Assembly: GCA_965250025.1 (NCBI GenBank)
Contig: OZ252283.1
Span: 3,100,001 to 3,164,000 of the forward strand
DNA length: 64,000 nucleotides
Origin: CBDDLD01 sp965250025
GTDB taxonomy: Bacteria > Bacteroidota > Bacteroidia > Flavobacteriales > Flavobacteriaceae
Direction: 5' to 3'
Part shown: one piece after another, positions 24,902-33,666 of the stretch
Layout of the letters: every line of letters starts with the position of its first letter
Position numbering within the stretch: position 1 is the stretch's first letter
Program-made: the position numbers and the translations under genes
Notes under the pieces: generated by a model
The model's input: only the letters and a program-made list of their open reading frames with translations
Databases searched by the model: none
What the model was told of the DNA's origin: nothing

Positions 24902-26163
24902 CACTTCAACAACGCGATAAAGCACACCTCTGGCACCCTCTAACGCAACACCAGACACACCCAAACAGTTTGGCTATTGTTAAAGCTGAAGGGTGCACAC
25001 TTTACGACGAAAATGGCAACACTTATATCGATGCTATTGCATCCTGGTACACGTGCATGTATGGGCATTGTAACCCATATATCACAGAAGCAGTATACCA
25101 ACAAATGCAAACCTTAGATCAGGTCGTATTTAGCAGCCTTACTCATGAACCTGCTATAAAACTGTCTGAAGCATTGATTAAAATTCTACCTGATAATCAG
25201 CAGAAACTATTTTTTAGTGATAATGGCTCTACAGCTGTTGAAGTGGGTATTAAAATGGCATTGCAATACCATTTTAACCGTAATGAAAAACGCAATGTGC
25301 TTATTGCCTTTGAAGATGGTTTTCATGGCGATACTTTTGGTGCCATGAGTGCCTCGGGGCTTTCTGTTTACAATGGCCCTTTTGAAGATTTCTTTATTGA
25401 AGTTAAACGCATTCCAACACCTGATGGCAATAACCACGAAGCGATTCTAACAACTCTTCAAGAAATCATCAACGCGCATCAGGTAGCGGCTTTTATATAT
25501 GAGCCTTTAGTACAAGGCGCCGCGGCTATGAAAATGCATGATGCGAAAGGATTAGATGCCATTCTGGCTTTTTGTAAATCACACCATATAATAACGGTTG
25601 CTGATGAAGTGATGACCGGTTTTGGAAAAACGGGGCGGTATTTTGCGTCCCAACACCTCAATAATCAACCCGATATTATTTGTCTGAGTAAAGCGCTAAC
25701 CGCAGGATTATTGCCTATGGCCATCACATCTTGTGCTCAGAATATTTACGATGCGTTTTTAAGCAATGATATTACAAAAGGATTTTTTCACGGACATACC
25801 TACTCGGCGAACCCCCTAGCCTGTATAGCAGCTTTGGCCGGTATTGAACTGCTTACTTCAGAAGATATCCAAAATAACATACAACGCATTATCCGTTCGC
25901 ATAAGGCTTTTGGAGAACACATCGTAAACCATCCTAAGGTAGCAACTGTAAGACAAACAGGTATTATTTTTGCCTTGGATTTAAATATTCCTATGGCGCG
26001 CTATGGCAACCTCAGAGATCAGTTCTTTGCCTTTTTTATGGATCAAGGTGTGTTTCTTCGCCCTTTAGGAAATACCATATACATCCTGGCACCATATACC
26101 ATATCTGAAGAACAGCTTCATCATATTTATACAACAATAGAGAATGCTCTAAACGTTTTTTAA
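24898..26163 (+). CDS. bioA: Adenosylmethionine-8-amino-7-oxononanoate aminotransferase
   Basis: Class III aminotransferase that makes 7,8-diaminopelargonate with S-adenosylmethionine as amino donor. In the 421 residues are HLWHPLTQ, the BioA hallmark ASWYTCMYGH, FSDNGSTAVEVGIKMA and the PLP lysine in CLSKALTAGLLPMA. It ends the first biotin block; 147 bases follow before the next gene, including a long hairpin. Confidence 0.97.
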   Translation: MTLQQRDKAHLWHPLTQHQTHPNSLAIVKAEGCTLYDENGNTYIDAIASWYTCMYGHCNPYITEAVYQQMQTLDQVVFSSLTHEPAIKLSEALIKILPDNQQKLFFSDNGSTAVEVGIKMALQYHFNRNEKRNVLIAFEDGFHGDTFGAMSASGLSVYNGPFEDFFIEVKRIPTPDGNNHEAILTTLQEIINAHQVAAFIYEPLVQGAAAMKMHDAKGLDAILAFCKSHHIITVADEVMTGFGKTGRYFASQHLNNQPDIICLSKALTAGLLPMAITSCAQNIYDAFLSNDITKGFFHGHTYSANPLACIAALAGIELLTSEDIQNNIQRIIRSHKAFGEHIVNHPKVATVRQTGIIFALDLNIPMARYGNLRDQFFAFFMDQGVFLRPLGNTIYILAPYTISEEQLHHIYTTIENALNVF

Positions 26164-26242
26164 AATCAAATTATTGACTTTTAAACATTTACAACTGCCA
26201 CTTCATTGTTCTTCCAATTCTTTTTCTTACATTTAATACTCT

Positions 26243-26299
26243 CCCCTTAGAATTAAGACAATAGCATCCGCTTAGCGCGGGGCAATTTGTTAATTCTAA
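26243..26299 (+). repeat. Long structured hairpin between bioA and the lipoprotein gene
   Basis: TTAGAATTAA (26247-26256) pairs perfectly with TTAATTCTAA (26290-26299); after a two-base bulge CAA pairs TTG, and an inner CCGC-TTAGC-GCGG hairpin caps the structure. The right arm ends 11 bases before the lipoprotein ATG. There is no T run, so it is not a normal terminator; it may be an RNA control element or a solitary REP-like palindrome. Confidence 0.6.
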
Positions 26300-26310
26300 A
26301 ACCACCAATA

Positions 26311-27102
26311 ATGAGAGGATATATTTCCTATCGCTCTGTGGCATTATACACAATTCTGATATGTATAATGCTTTCTTGTGAGCAAGACCGTTACGAAGCT
26401 CCAATATCAACCCCTAAAACCTATAGTTTTACAATTCCCGGCAAAATAAGTTTTGATTTTTCGCAACAATCAATGAATAGTGCCACCATTATTCCTTATA
26501 CCAATAGTGCTAATCTTAGGAACCTCGGTAATGATCCTATTTCGGGAGATTATATAATACTATCATTTACAGAAGATACTCTCGATTATACGCATTTGGG
26601 GTTTATAGAACAAGGGACTTTCGAAAATATTCAAACCAATGACACCCTAAGTGGCATACTTTTACAACCATCTGACATCTTATTTTCTGATGATAATCTT
26701 ATTGCTGCCATAGTAAATTTTAACGATCCTACTTCTGATCATCCATTGAACGGGCATTACACAGGAGAATTTAACATTTACACACCCGCTGATAACAGTA
26801 ACCCTGAAACTTTTGTCAAAACCATAAATGCCATGGGATTTGTAGATTATTTAGGACGATTCAATTTTTTCAATATAGACAATACGGAAGATGCAATAGT
26901 GAGACTTACCGGTGATCTAAATGCTTCTAATTTGATTTCAGGAAACATCTGGCAGCGTGATACTACTGTATTATCTGTACTTGGTAATATAGAAGGAAGC
27001 GCATTGATGCTTTCTTCTGAAGATGTCCTAACTGGAGATCTTGGTTTTACAGAAAATAACCAGGAATTTATACTAAGATTCAACCTTAACCAACACCACT
27101 AA
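26311..27102 (+). CDS. Lipoprotein of unknown function
   Basis: Not recognised. The 263-residue product has a short signal peptide with lipobox CIMLSC, then a beta-rich mature part with many Asn, Asp and Thr (SGDYIILSFTEDTLDYTHLG). ATG 26311 is preferred to an upstream TTG that would lie inside the hairpin. The next gene starts 4 bases after its stop, so the two are surely cotranscribed. The context (between bioA and the ketoacyl synthase) does not explain it; a surface partner for the coiled-coil protein downstream is inference. Confidence 0.8.
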   Translation: MRGYISYRSVALYTILICIMLSCEQDRYEAPISTPKTYSFTIPGKISFDFSQQSMNSATIIPYTNSANLRNLGNDPISGDYIILSFTEDTLDYTHLGFIEQGTFENIQTNDTLSGILLQPSDILFSDDNLIAAIVNFNDPTSDHPLNGHYTGEFNIYTPADNSNPETFVKTINAMGFVDYLGRFNFFNIDNTEDAIVRLTGDLNASNLISGNIWQRDTTVLSVLGNIEGSALMLSSEDVLTGDLGFTENNQEFILRFNLNQHH

Positions 27103-27106
27103 GATC

Positions 27107-30100
27107 ATGAAATTACGACTCACCATACTATTATGCTTTATAGCCTTTGCAGGTTATGCCCAAAAACAATTACAACCTTATAACTATACTATCAAAGAAG
27201 AGGGAAAAGAAGAAACTATAATGATTTATGCTTCAGCCGAAGCCGTAAACAGCATCACGTTTACTTTGAAAAATGAAAAAAACGAAACACTGAAAACAAA
27301 AAAGGATAACGGGGAGGAAGAAAACATCAGTTTTAAAGTATTTCCATTTACAGAGAATTCATTTAAAGGTCATTTTGTGGATGCTATCAATAGTATTATT
27401 GAAAAAGATGAATCCAATAAAGAATACAGCGCTTTTAAAACAAGGTTTGCATCAGCTAATATAAGCTCACCAACAGGTATATCAAATGATAATGGCGCCA
27501 TAAAAGATTTGAGGAATATCTACCAGTTTTTTAACGCTTTGGTTATAACCGCATTTGAGTATGATAATGAGCCTGTCGCTGGTATATTAAAATACAATCA
27601 AGGTGCTATTGTTATAAAACAAAACATAGATGGTTTAGATACAGAAGCTTATTTTAACAGACAGGCAAAATTGATAAGGAAACTGATTTTAGATGCTAAT
27701 GGTGATTCCGGTGTGTTTAAAAAAGCTTTGATTCCTAAAGAAGGAAAGTATAAGAAGATTAATGCTGATGATTTTTTAAGGTTTTTATCCGAAAAGATTG
27801 ACTCTCAAACAAATCAAGAAGCTGAAGATGAAGAAAACACCACCAATGATCATGAAAAATCGTTGACCTTTGTAATAGAAAGTCTAAAAGCAAAAATCAA
27901 AGATCTACAAGCCACTAATAACAATCAAGAAAAAAATGACAATGATGAATTGAAAGCATTGAAAGATTTCATTGAGTCCTTAGAAGAAAACATTGTATCA
28001 AGCAAGAACAAACTTTGTCTAAGCAATCAGGGGTCATTTTGTAACAAAAGTATTGAACGTATAGTTGAAAAAATAACTTCTACATCCAATAAGCTACTGT
28101 CTAACTTAAATGAAGCTTCAAAAAATAATAATGACATTAAATCGAAAATAAAAGAAATCGAAACTCAACTTGACTCTATTATAAAATCCTCTGATAAAAG
28201 CTCTATTAAAAAAATCGGAGAATCTTTGAATGCTATTTTAAAAGATCTACAAAGTTTAAACATACCTAAAAACAAAAAAACCGATTTAACTATAGAAGAT
28301 GACTCTTACCTGATGAAACTCTTTGATTATCATCAGAAACTTAAAAAAGGTAATAATCGAAATGCTAAGTCTGTTCTAAAGCATCATATTAATAAGAATA
28401 TAAAGGAATGGTATAATACCTATCAACAGCTCAATTTTTTAAAAGGAAGTTTCGCTAATGAATACTTCAAGTATAAGTATCGTAAAAACTTAAATGAATT
28501 CATAGTTAGTGAGTTTGATAGAATTAGTGACATACTAGATAACAAAATCTCTAGCCACAAAACATCCATTGAAAAATTTGAGAAGGACATTGAGGAATTG
28601 AAAGAGAAAATAGAAAAAATTGATGTTCAAATAAAAGATGCTAAAATTTCTAAAAACACCATAGCAGAAGCTGATTTCGCTAAGCAAAAAGGAAAGTTCG
28701 ATAGTGAATTAAAAGCATTAGAAAACAACAAGGTTCAACTTGAAAAGGAAATAGAATTTATAGAAAGTACTTTAAAAGATTACAAAAAAGACAAATCGAA
28801 TGCGGACAATGATTCTAGAGTCAATCAAAATAAGATTAATTTTTTGATCGCTAAAAATCGAGATAAGATCCTAGACGTCCCACTTTGGAATCTAAATGTT
28901 GAAAACATTCAAATAGACTTTAATGATGGCTTCATAGAACACATTACGGTAACCGGAAAAACCGTTTCCCCAATTATCGATAAAATTGCTATTCTTAATT
29001 CTATTAAGAAACGACATCGAAAATATTATGCAGACGTCAATATTGATGGCGTCTTATCCGGTTTTTATGATGAACCTTTCGTAAAACAGATTTTAAAGGA
29101 TGTTATGGATGTAGAGTTTAAGTTTGATAACGAGTTCCCTATTGGCTTTAGTTCCAAAACCGATTTTGCAGATTTAAGCAATTACAGTCTTTATGCCTTT
29201 GAAGGTAGGGAGAAAGTATTTGCCTTACCGCTTACAAACGTTATTAATTTATACATACAGCATCATCAAAATGACCGTTTGGATTTTAGTCCTAAAGATC
29301 AAACCATAAGCCTTCCTACTCCAGACGATCCTAATAATGAAAGACAGATAGAACTAAAAAAAGAAAAGTCCTCCAAAATATTAAATGCTAAAGTGTTTAC
29401 TGACTTTAATGGTTTTAAAGAAAGTGAACCCAATGGTTTGGTACAGTTTGAAGTGGAAAAACAAGTGCCTTTATGGACCAAACGCATGCATTTAGGAACT
29501 GGTAGAAGTTCAAATTTTGGCCTTTTCAATTATGCTGTCTTTAATCTAACCTGGGCCAAACTCAATGAAGAAGATCGTGAATTACAAGTTTTAAAAGCGG
29601 AACGTTTTATCAATAATGAATCTCAGATAGACAATTATATAACTTACTTAGATCTAATACGTTTTGAAAACGTATCCGTCGGTGTAGATCTCAATATTGC
29701 CTCTTTTGATTTTCCACTAATTAAAACCCGTGTTGAATTGAATGGTGGTGTACACTATGGTCGTGTTAAAGTTGTTGATGATGTGCCTAACCCTACAGAA
29801 GAAAATGCTGAAGCTACCATTCGACAACTTGAAAAGGATGTGAACATGATTCGTATTTATCCAGATGTCATTGTGAGAATCCGCCCTGAGGAACGTTTTG
29901 GTGGCTATCTGCGCTTTAGGGCATTTAGAACCATTGTCCCGGATAATGAAGAATTTTTTACCGTTTATTCGGCGAATGATTTTTTAGAAAACTCAAACAG
30001 ACAAAATGCTTTAGAGGACCAACGATGGTTACAACGTTATGAACTCGGCGCCTTTTATACCCCTTCTGCAGATAGCGATAATAAATTTTTCTTCAGATAT

Positions 30101-30181
30101 CGTTATACCAATACCTCCGAATGGGAAACCAATGGCTATAGTGAAATACAATTGGGATATCAAATCTATCTTAAATTCTAG
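27107..30181 (+). CDS. Large exported coiled-coil protein with barrel-like C-terminus
   Basis: Not recognised. A protein of 1024 residues with a signal peptide ending near AGYAQ (19). Residues about 20-220 form a folded N-terminal region. Residues about 245-560 are rich in Lys, Glu, Asn and Leu with heptad-like spacing and hold most of the predicted coiled coil. The last 270 residues alternate polar and aromatic residues (NGGVHYGRVKVVDDVP, YLRFRAFRTIV, FFFRYRYTNTSEWE) and end in GYQIYLKF, as outer-membrane barrels do with a terminal Phe. A protein spanning periplasm and outer membrane would fit, but this is inference. It follows a lipoprotein gene by 4 bases. Confidence 0.82.
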   Translation: MKLRLTILLCFIAFAGYAQKQLQPYNYTIKEEGKEETIMIYASAEAVNSITFTLKNEKNETLKTKKDNGEEENISFKVFPFTENSFKGHFVDAINSIIEKDESNKEYSAFKTRFASANISSPTGISNDNGAIKDLRNIYQFFNALVITAFEYDNEPVAGILKYNQGAIVIKQNIDGLDTEAYFNRQAKLIRKLILDANGDSGVFKKALIPKEGKYKKINADDFLRFLSEKIDSQTNQEAEDEENTTNDHEKSLTFVIESLKAKIKDLQATNNNQEKNDNDELKALKDFIESLEENIVSSKNKLCLSNQGSFCNKSIERIVEKITSTSNKLLSNLNEASKNNNDIKSKIKEIETQLDSIIKSSDKSSIKKIGESLNAILKDLQSLNIPKNKKTDLTIEDDSYLMKLFDYHQKLKKGNNRNAKSVLKHHINKNIKEWYNTYQQLNFLKGSFANEYFKYKYRKNLNEFIVSEFDRISDILDNKISSHKTSIEKFEKDIEELKEKIEKIDVQIKDAKISKNTIAEADFAKQKGKFDSELKALENNKVQLEKEIEFIESTLKDYKKDKSNADNDSRVNQNKINFLIAKNRDKILDVPLWNLNVENIQIDFNDGFIEHITVTGKTVSPIIDKIAILNSIKKRHRKYYADVNIDGVLSGFYDEPFVKQILKDVMDVEFKFDNEFPIGFSSKTDFADLSNYSLYAFEGREKVFALPLTNVINLYIQHHQNDRLDFSPKDQTISLPTPDDPNNERQIELKKEKSSKILNAKVFTDFNGFKESEPNGLVQFEVEKQVPLWTKRMHLGTGRSSNFGLFNYAVFNLTWAKLNEEDRELQVLKAERFINNESQIDNYITYLDLIRFENVSVGVDLNIASFDFPLIKTRVELNGGVHYGRVKVVDDVPNPTEENAEATIRQLEKDVNMIRIYPDVIVRIRPEERFGGYLRFRAFRTIVPDNEEFFTVYSANDFLENSNRQNALEDQRWLQRYELGAFYTPSADSDNKFFFRYRYTNTSEWETNGYSEIQLGYQIYLKF

Positions 30182-30190
30182 ATCAATATA

Positions 30191-30221
30191 AAAAGGCTGG
30201 TTTTAAAAAGATCAGCCTTTT
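30191..30221. terminator. Bidirectional terminator
   Basis: AAAAGGCTG and CAGCCTTTT form a nine-pair stem between the coiled-coil gene and the convergent Coa1-family gene; the right arm touches the Coa1 stop codon. Confidence 0.75.
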
Positions 30222-30652
30222 CAATAACCTTCTATGACCTTATCCAGAAGATTAATCTTTTCCTGAGAATCTTTAATCAATACATACAGCTTTTCGTAAG
30301 TCCAATCTTCACCATACTTTTCACCAACAACAAATAATGTACCCTCGCCTTTAGAACCTTTAATTGGAATCTGAATATTGGCCTCTCCTTTGTTATTGGT
30401 ATACGTTAGATTTCCACTAATCATACCATCCGCTTCTATGGTTTCTCCTAACTGAGCGACCACTTCAGGATTTTCCTGTGCTTGCTCTAAAGCATATTCA
30501 TAAGGTGTAGAATTCTTTAAAAGACTGGTAACCCCATAAAATAGACTGCCCACACCTAAAACAGCCAGAACTATAAGTGTTAAACAACCTCCAACAGGCA
30601 CTACCCACAGCCAATTACGACCAAACCAACTTTTTCTTTTTTGAGCTTCCAT
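30221..30652 (-). CDS. Coa1/Tim21-family small membrane protein
   Basis: A 143-residue protein with one N-terminal membrane helix (WLWVVPVGGCLTLIVLAVLG) and an extracytoplasmic domain of about 90 residues that includes LGETIEADGMISGNLTYTN and GEGTLFVVGEKYGEDWTYEK, as in the bacterial cytochrome oxidase assembly factor 1 (Coa1) family. The family name comes from mitochondria; in bacteria the role is not shown. I chose ATG 30652 rather than the frame's upstream ATG, which adds nine residues. It stands alone on the minus strand between the biotin blocks. Confidence 0.82.
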   Translation of the reverse strand: MEAQKRKSWFGRNWLWVVPVGGCLTLIVLAVLGVGSLFYGVTSLLKNSTPYEYALEQAQENPEVVAQLGETIEADGMISGNLTYTNNKGEANIQIPIKGSKGEGTLFVVGEKYGEDWTYEKLYVLIKDSQEKINLLDKVIEGY

Positions 30653-30760
30653 ATTTATAATTGATTGATTCCTAAACATAAGTAAGTCTTTCTTGAGTTA
30701 TGTTACATCTAAAGCATAAAAATTAAAGCGATACATAGATACGGACTTATGGATATACCT

Positions 30761-30768
30761 TACTTTTG
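30761..30768 (+). promoter_or_regulatory. -7 box of the ketoacyl synthase gene
   Basis: TACTTTTG fits TAnnTTTG. Transcription would begin near 30774, just upstream of the TTG start at 30786, which supports that start codon. No -33 TTG found. Confidence 0.55.
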
Positions 30769-30785
30769 CCAAAAAGACAAGGACA

Positions 30786-31925
30786 TTGCAACATCCAATC
30801 TCAATTACTGCTGTTTCTTCAATTTCTCCTCTGGGGAATACTCCTATTGATATCTGGAATAATTACAAGTCCAACACTCATTTTTTTACCAAAAAACATG
30901 GGCATTGGATCGCTCAATTGTCTGAAAACGATAAGCAGAGTATTGAGAAATTAAGGCATTCCAATTCAAAATATAAAAGTTTGGACGATTCTGTGTTGTT
31001 TGCCATTTTCACAGCCAGAGCGGCAATAAAAAAAGCCCAATGGAGTTCAACAGACAATTTTGGGGTCAATATAGGTTCCTCTCGTGGCGCAACAGCATTG
31101 TTTGAATCGTATTTTGAAGCGTTTATTGCTCATAAAAAAACAAATCCGCTCACCTCACCTACAACCACTCTGGGTAATATTTCGTCATGGGTAGCCCATG
31201 ATCTGCAAACGCAAGGCCCAGAAATTTCACATTCTATAACGTGTTCCACGGCCTTACATGCTATGATTAATGGTATTGCATGGTTAAACGCCGGTATGAG
31301 TGATAAATTTTTAGTTGGCGGTAGCGAGGCTCCACTTACCGATTTTACCATTGCGCAAATGAAAGCTTTAAAGATCTATGCGGACTCAGAAGACAACCAT
31401 CCCTGTCGTGCACTGGATCTTAGTAAAACTCGAAACACCATGGTCTTAGGAGAAGGTGCCGCCATGGCTTGTTTAGAATCTGGAAGCAGCAGCAATGCCT
31501 TAGCCGTTATTGAAGGCTTCGGTTATGGCACTGAAGTCCTGGAACACAATGCTTCACTATCTACTGATGCCAAATGCTTTCAACGCTCTATGAAAATGGC
31601 TTTAGGGGATTTAAACCCTGATGCTGTGGATATTATCGTTACACATACGCCAGGCACCGTAAAGGGCGATATGGCCGAATACAATGCCATTAAAACTTTG
31701 TTTTGTAACAAAATTCCTTGCTTAACTACTAATAAGTTGAAAGTAGGTCATAGTCTGGGAGCCTCTGGACTATTAAGTATTGAAATGGCCGTGCTTATGC
31801 TTAACCATCAAGAATTTCTTAACGTTCCCTTCTTGGAGCAAAAGCCACCAAATCAGATTTCAAAAATTATGATTAATGCCGTTGGTTTTGGTGGTAATGC
31901 AGTGTCCATTTTACTTTCAAAGTAG
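30786..31925 (+). CDS. Beta-ketoacyl synthase in the biotin cluster
   Basis: Thiolase-fold condensing enzyme of the FabB/FabF type, 379 residues, shorter than a standard FabF. The catalytic triad is complete: C153 (SITCSTALHA), H287 (THTPGTVKGD) and H322 (KVGHSLGASG), with GEGAAMACLE between. It begins with TTG; no in-frame ATG exists before M160. It is neither FabH- nor BioZ-like in its motifs. It stands between bioA and bioB, and no bioC, bioH or bioG is in the window, so a role in building the pimeloyl chain is likely but unproven. General fatty acid synthesis is the alternative. Confidence 0.9.
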   Translation: MQHPISITAVSSISPLGNTPIDIWNNYKSNTHFFTKKHGHWIAQLSENDKQSIEKLRHSNSKYKSLDDSVLFAIFTARAAIKKAQWSSTDNFGVNIGSSRGATALFESYFEAFIAHKKTNPLTSPTTTLGNISSWVAHDLQTQGPEISHSITCSTALHAMINGIAWLNAGMSDKFLVGGSEAPLTDFTIAQMKALKIYADSEDNHPCRALDLSKTRNTMVLGEGAAMACLESGSSSNALAVIEGFGYGTEVLEHNASLSTDAKCFQRSMKMALGDLNPDAVDIIVTHTPGTVKGDMAEYNAIKTLFCNKIPCLTTNKLKVGHSLGASGLLSIEMAVLMLNHQEFLNVPFLEQKPPNQISKIMINAVGFGGNAVSILLSK

Positions 31926-31998
31926 GGTTTGAAATATTCATCAGTTTAACTAATATGCAGAAAATGAAAGGTTGTTTTTCATTTTTTCAAATCATTCT

Positions 31999-32475
31999 AT
32001 GAACACATTCATTTACAAAAGAAAGCTTCCTTTGTGGGAATTGATTCTTGGTTATGTTGCCATAATCACTGGATTGTTCCTTTTAATAACTAATCTCCGA
32101 GGGTTTTTCATTATTGGGTTAGGAATCTACTTTCTTCTTAAAGAGGGTTCAGAGATTAACTTTCACAATAACAAATACAGGAAAATCAAATCCATTTTTG
32201 GATTAAATTTCGGCAAATGGAAGCCTCTTCCTTCTGATATTGAATATGTTTCTGTATTTAAAACTAGTGAAACTACTACACTAAGAGCTGCAAGTGCAGA
32301 AGCAAACGTCACCAATGAAATCATTAAGCTCAATTTATTTTATAATACCAATCAAAGAATAGAAGCTTACAGTACCTATGACATTGATGATGCCTTTAAA
32401 AAAGCTAAAGAAATTGCTAGGTTATTAAAAATTGATATTTTAGATGCTACAGAAGCCGAATCTAAATGGTTATAA
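31999..32475 (+). CDS. Two-helix membrane protein, biotin cluster copy 2
   Basis: Unrecognised protein of 158 residues, homologous to the product at 22217-22750. Two membrane helices (about 12-32 and 36-55) are followed by a soluble domain containing IEYVSVFKTSETT, IKLNLFYNTNQR and the terminal LLKIDILDATEAESKW, the same skeleton as copy 1 but with a longer insert after VFKT. ATG 31999 is preferred to the TTG at 31972. It ends 32 bases before bioB, as copy 1 ends 2 bases before bioF. Confidence 0.78.
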   Translation: MNTFIYKRKLPLWELILGYVAIITGLFLLITNLRGFFIIGLGIYFLLKEGSEINFHNNKYRKIKSIFGLNFGKWKPLPSDIEYVSVFKTSETTTLRAASAEANVTNEIIKLNLFYNTNQRIEAYSTYDIDDAFKKAKEIARLLKIDILDATEAESKWL

Positions 32476-32507
32476 CTATTTTTGTTTCACTTAAGACATA
32501 AATTCCT

Positions 32508-33602
32508 ATGAGCGAAGTAAGACACAATTGGACTAAACAAGAAATTCTAGACATATACAATAAACCCTTCATGGAATTGCTCTATGAAGCTGCAACAATA
32601 CACAGAAAACATCACGACCCCAATACAGTACAAGTAAGTACATTACTATCCATTAAAACCGGTGGCTGTCCGGAAGATTGTGGTTATTGCCCTCAGGCTG
32701 CGCGTTATCATACTGACATTGAAGGCAATGACCTTATGAGTGTTCAGCAAGTTAAAGCTCAGGCTCTAAGAGCTAAAGCCTCAGGCAGCTCTAGAGTTTG
32801 TATGGGTGCTGCATGGCGTAATGTTAAGGACGGTCCTGAATTTGATCAGGTACTAGAGATGGTACGAACCATCAATAAGCTCGAAATGGAAGTATGTTGT
32901 ACTTTGGGTATGGTTACCGAAAACCAAGCCAAACGATTGGCCGAAGCAGGCTTATATGCTTATAATCACAACTTAGACTCTTCCGAAGATTATTACAAGG
33001 AAGTGATTTCTACCCGTGGTTTTGAGGATCGTTTAGAAACTATCGATAATGTTCGAAAAACTAATGTTACGGTTTGTTCAGGAGGTATTATTGGTATGGG
33101 CGAAAAGATTGAAGACAGAGCCGGCATGCTGGTTGCGCTTTCAACATTGAACCCTCAACCAGAATCCGTCCCTATTAACGCTTTAGTAGCAGTAGAAGGC
33201 ACCCCTTTGGAAGACCAAGAGCCTGTTTCTATATGGGATATGGTACGTATGGTAGCAACTACGCGTATTGTAATTCCTGAAACGCAAGTCAGATTGAGCG
33301 CCGGTCGTACTGAAATGACTCGAGAAGGTCAAGCCATGTGCTTCTTTGCCGGAGCCAATTCTATTTTTGCCGGAGATAAGTTATTGACCACTCCTAACCC
33401 TGATGTTAATGAGGATATGGAAATGTTCAAATTACTTGGGTTAAACCCTCAAAAACCTTTCATTAAAAAGATGCAACCTGTTACCGTTGAAGCTGAAGAT
33501 TCTCAATATCAGGATATGGGAGAAAAGCCAAAATGGTCCAGACCAGCTCATACTATTGAACGTAATGAGGAAGCTAAACAAAAAGCTAAAGCTCTAAAGT
33601 AA
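32508..33602 (+). CDS. bioB: Biotin synthase
   Basis: Radical SAM enzyme that inserts sulfur into dethiobiotin. The SAM cluster motif is C54-x3-C58-x2-C61 (CPEDCGYCPQ). Also present are YNHNLDSSEDYY, the GGIIGMGE block and RLSAGRTEMTREGQAMCFFAGANS shortened here to its Arg at LSAGRTEM, which binds the second iron-sulfur cluster. The length is 364 residues. It follows the second membrane-protein copy by 32 bases, separated from the bioF-bioD-bioA block by about 6.3 kb. Confidence 0.98.
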   Translation: MSEVRHNWTKQEILDIYNKPFMELLYEAATIHRKHHDPNTVQVSTLLSIKTGGCPEDCGYCPQAARYHTDIEGNDLMSVQQVKAQALRAKASGSSRVCMGAAWRNVKDGPEFDQVLEMVRTINKLEMEVCCTLGMVTENQAKRLAEAGLYAYNHNLDSSEDYYKEVISTRGFEDRLETIDNVRKTNVTVCSGGIIGMGEKIEDRAGMLVALSTLNPQPESVPINALVAVEGTPLEDQEPVSIWDMVRMVATTRIVIPETQVRLSAGRTEMTREGQAMCFFAGANSIFAGDKLLTTPNPDVNEDMEMFKLLGLNPQKPFIKKMQPVTVEAEDSQYQDMGEKPKWSRPAHTIERNEEAKQKAKALK

Positions 33603-33637
33603 TTCTTAACAATAACTAAATTTTGGTAACGTTTTAT

Positions 33638-33645
33638 TAACTTTG
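33638..33645 (+). promoter_or_regulatory. -7 box of the cupin-like oxygenase gene
   Basis: TAACTTTG fits TAnnTTTG and ends 21 bases before the TTG start at 33667. A TTTG lies only 12 bases upstream, too close for a normal -33. Confidence 0.5.
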
Positions 33646-33666
33646 ACGCGCTAAACAATTTGGATA

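Noticed and set aside
26243..26299. Hairpin as a biotin riboswitch or rho-independent terminator
   Set aside because: No biotin riboswitch class is known to me, and there is no T run after the stem.
26243..26299. Hairpin as an integron attC site
   Set aside because: The right arm GTTAATT does not match the R' GTTRRRY core and no integrase is in the window.
26189..26410. Minus-strand frame across the bioA-lipoprotein gap
   Set aside because: Covers the hairpin and the lipoprotein N-terminus, no promoter, no family; better explained by the structure itself.
30766..30954. Open frame overlapping the start of the ketoacyl synthase
   Set aside because: Different frame, no homology; the ketoacyl synthase frame has full motifs.
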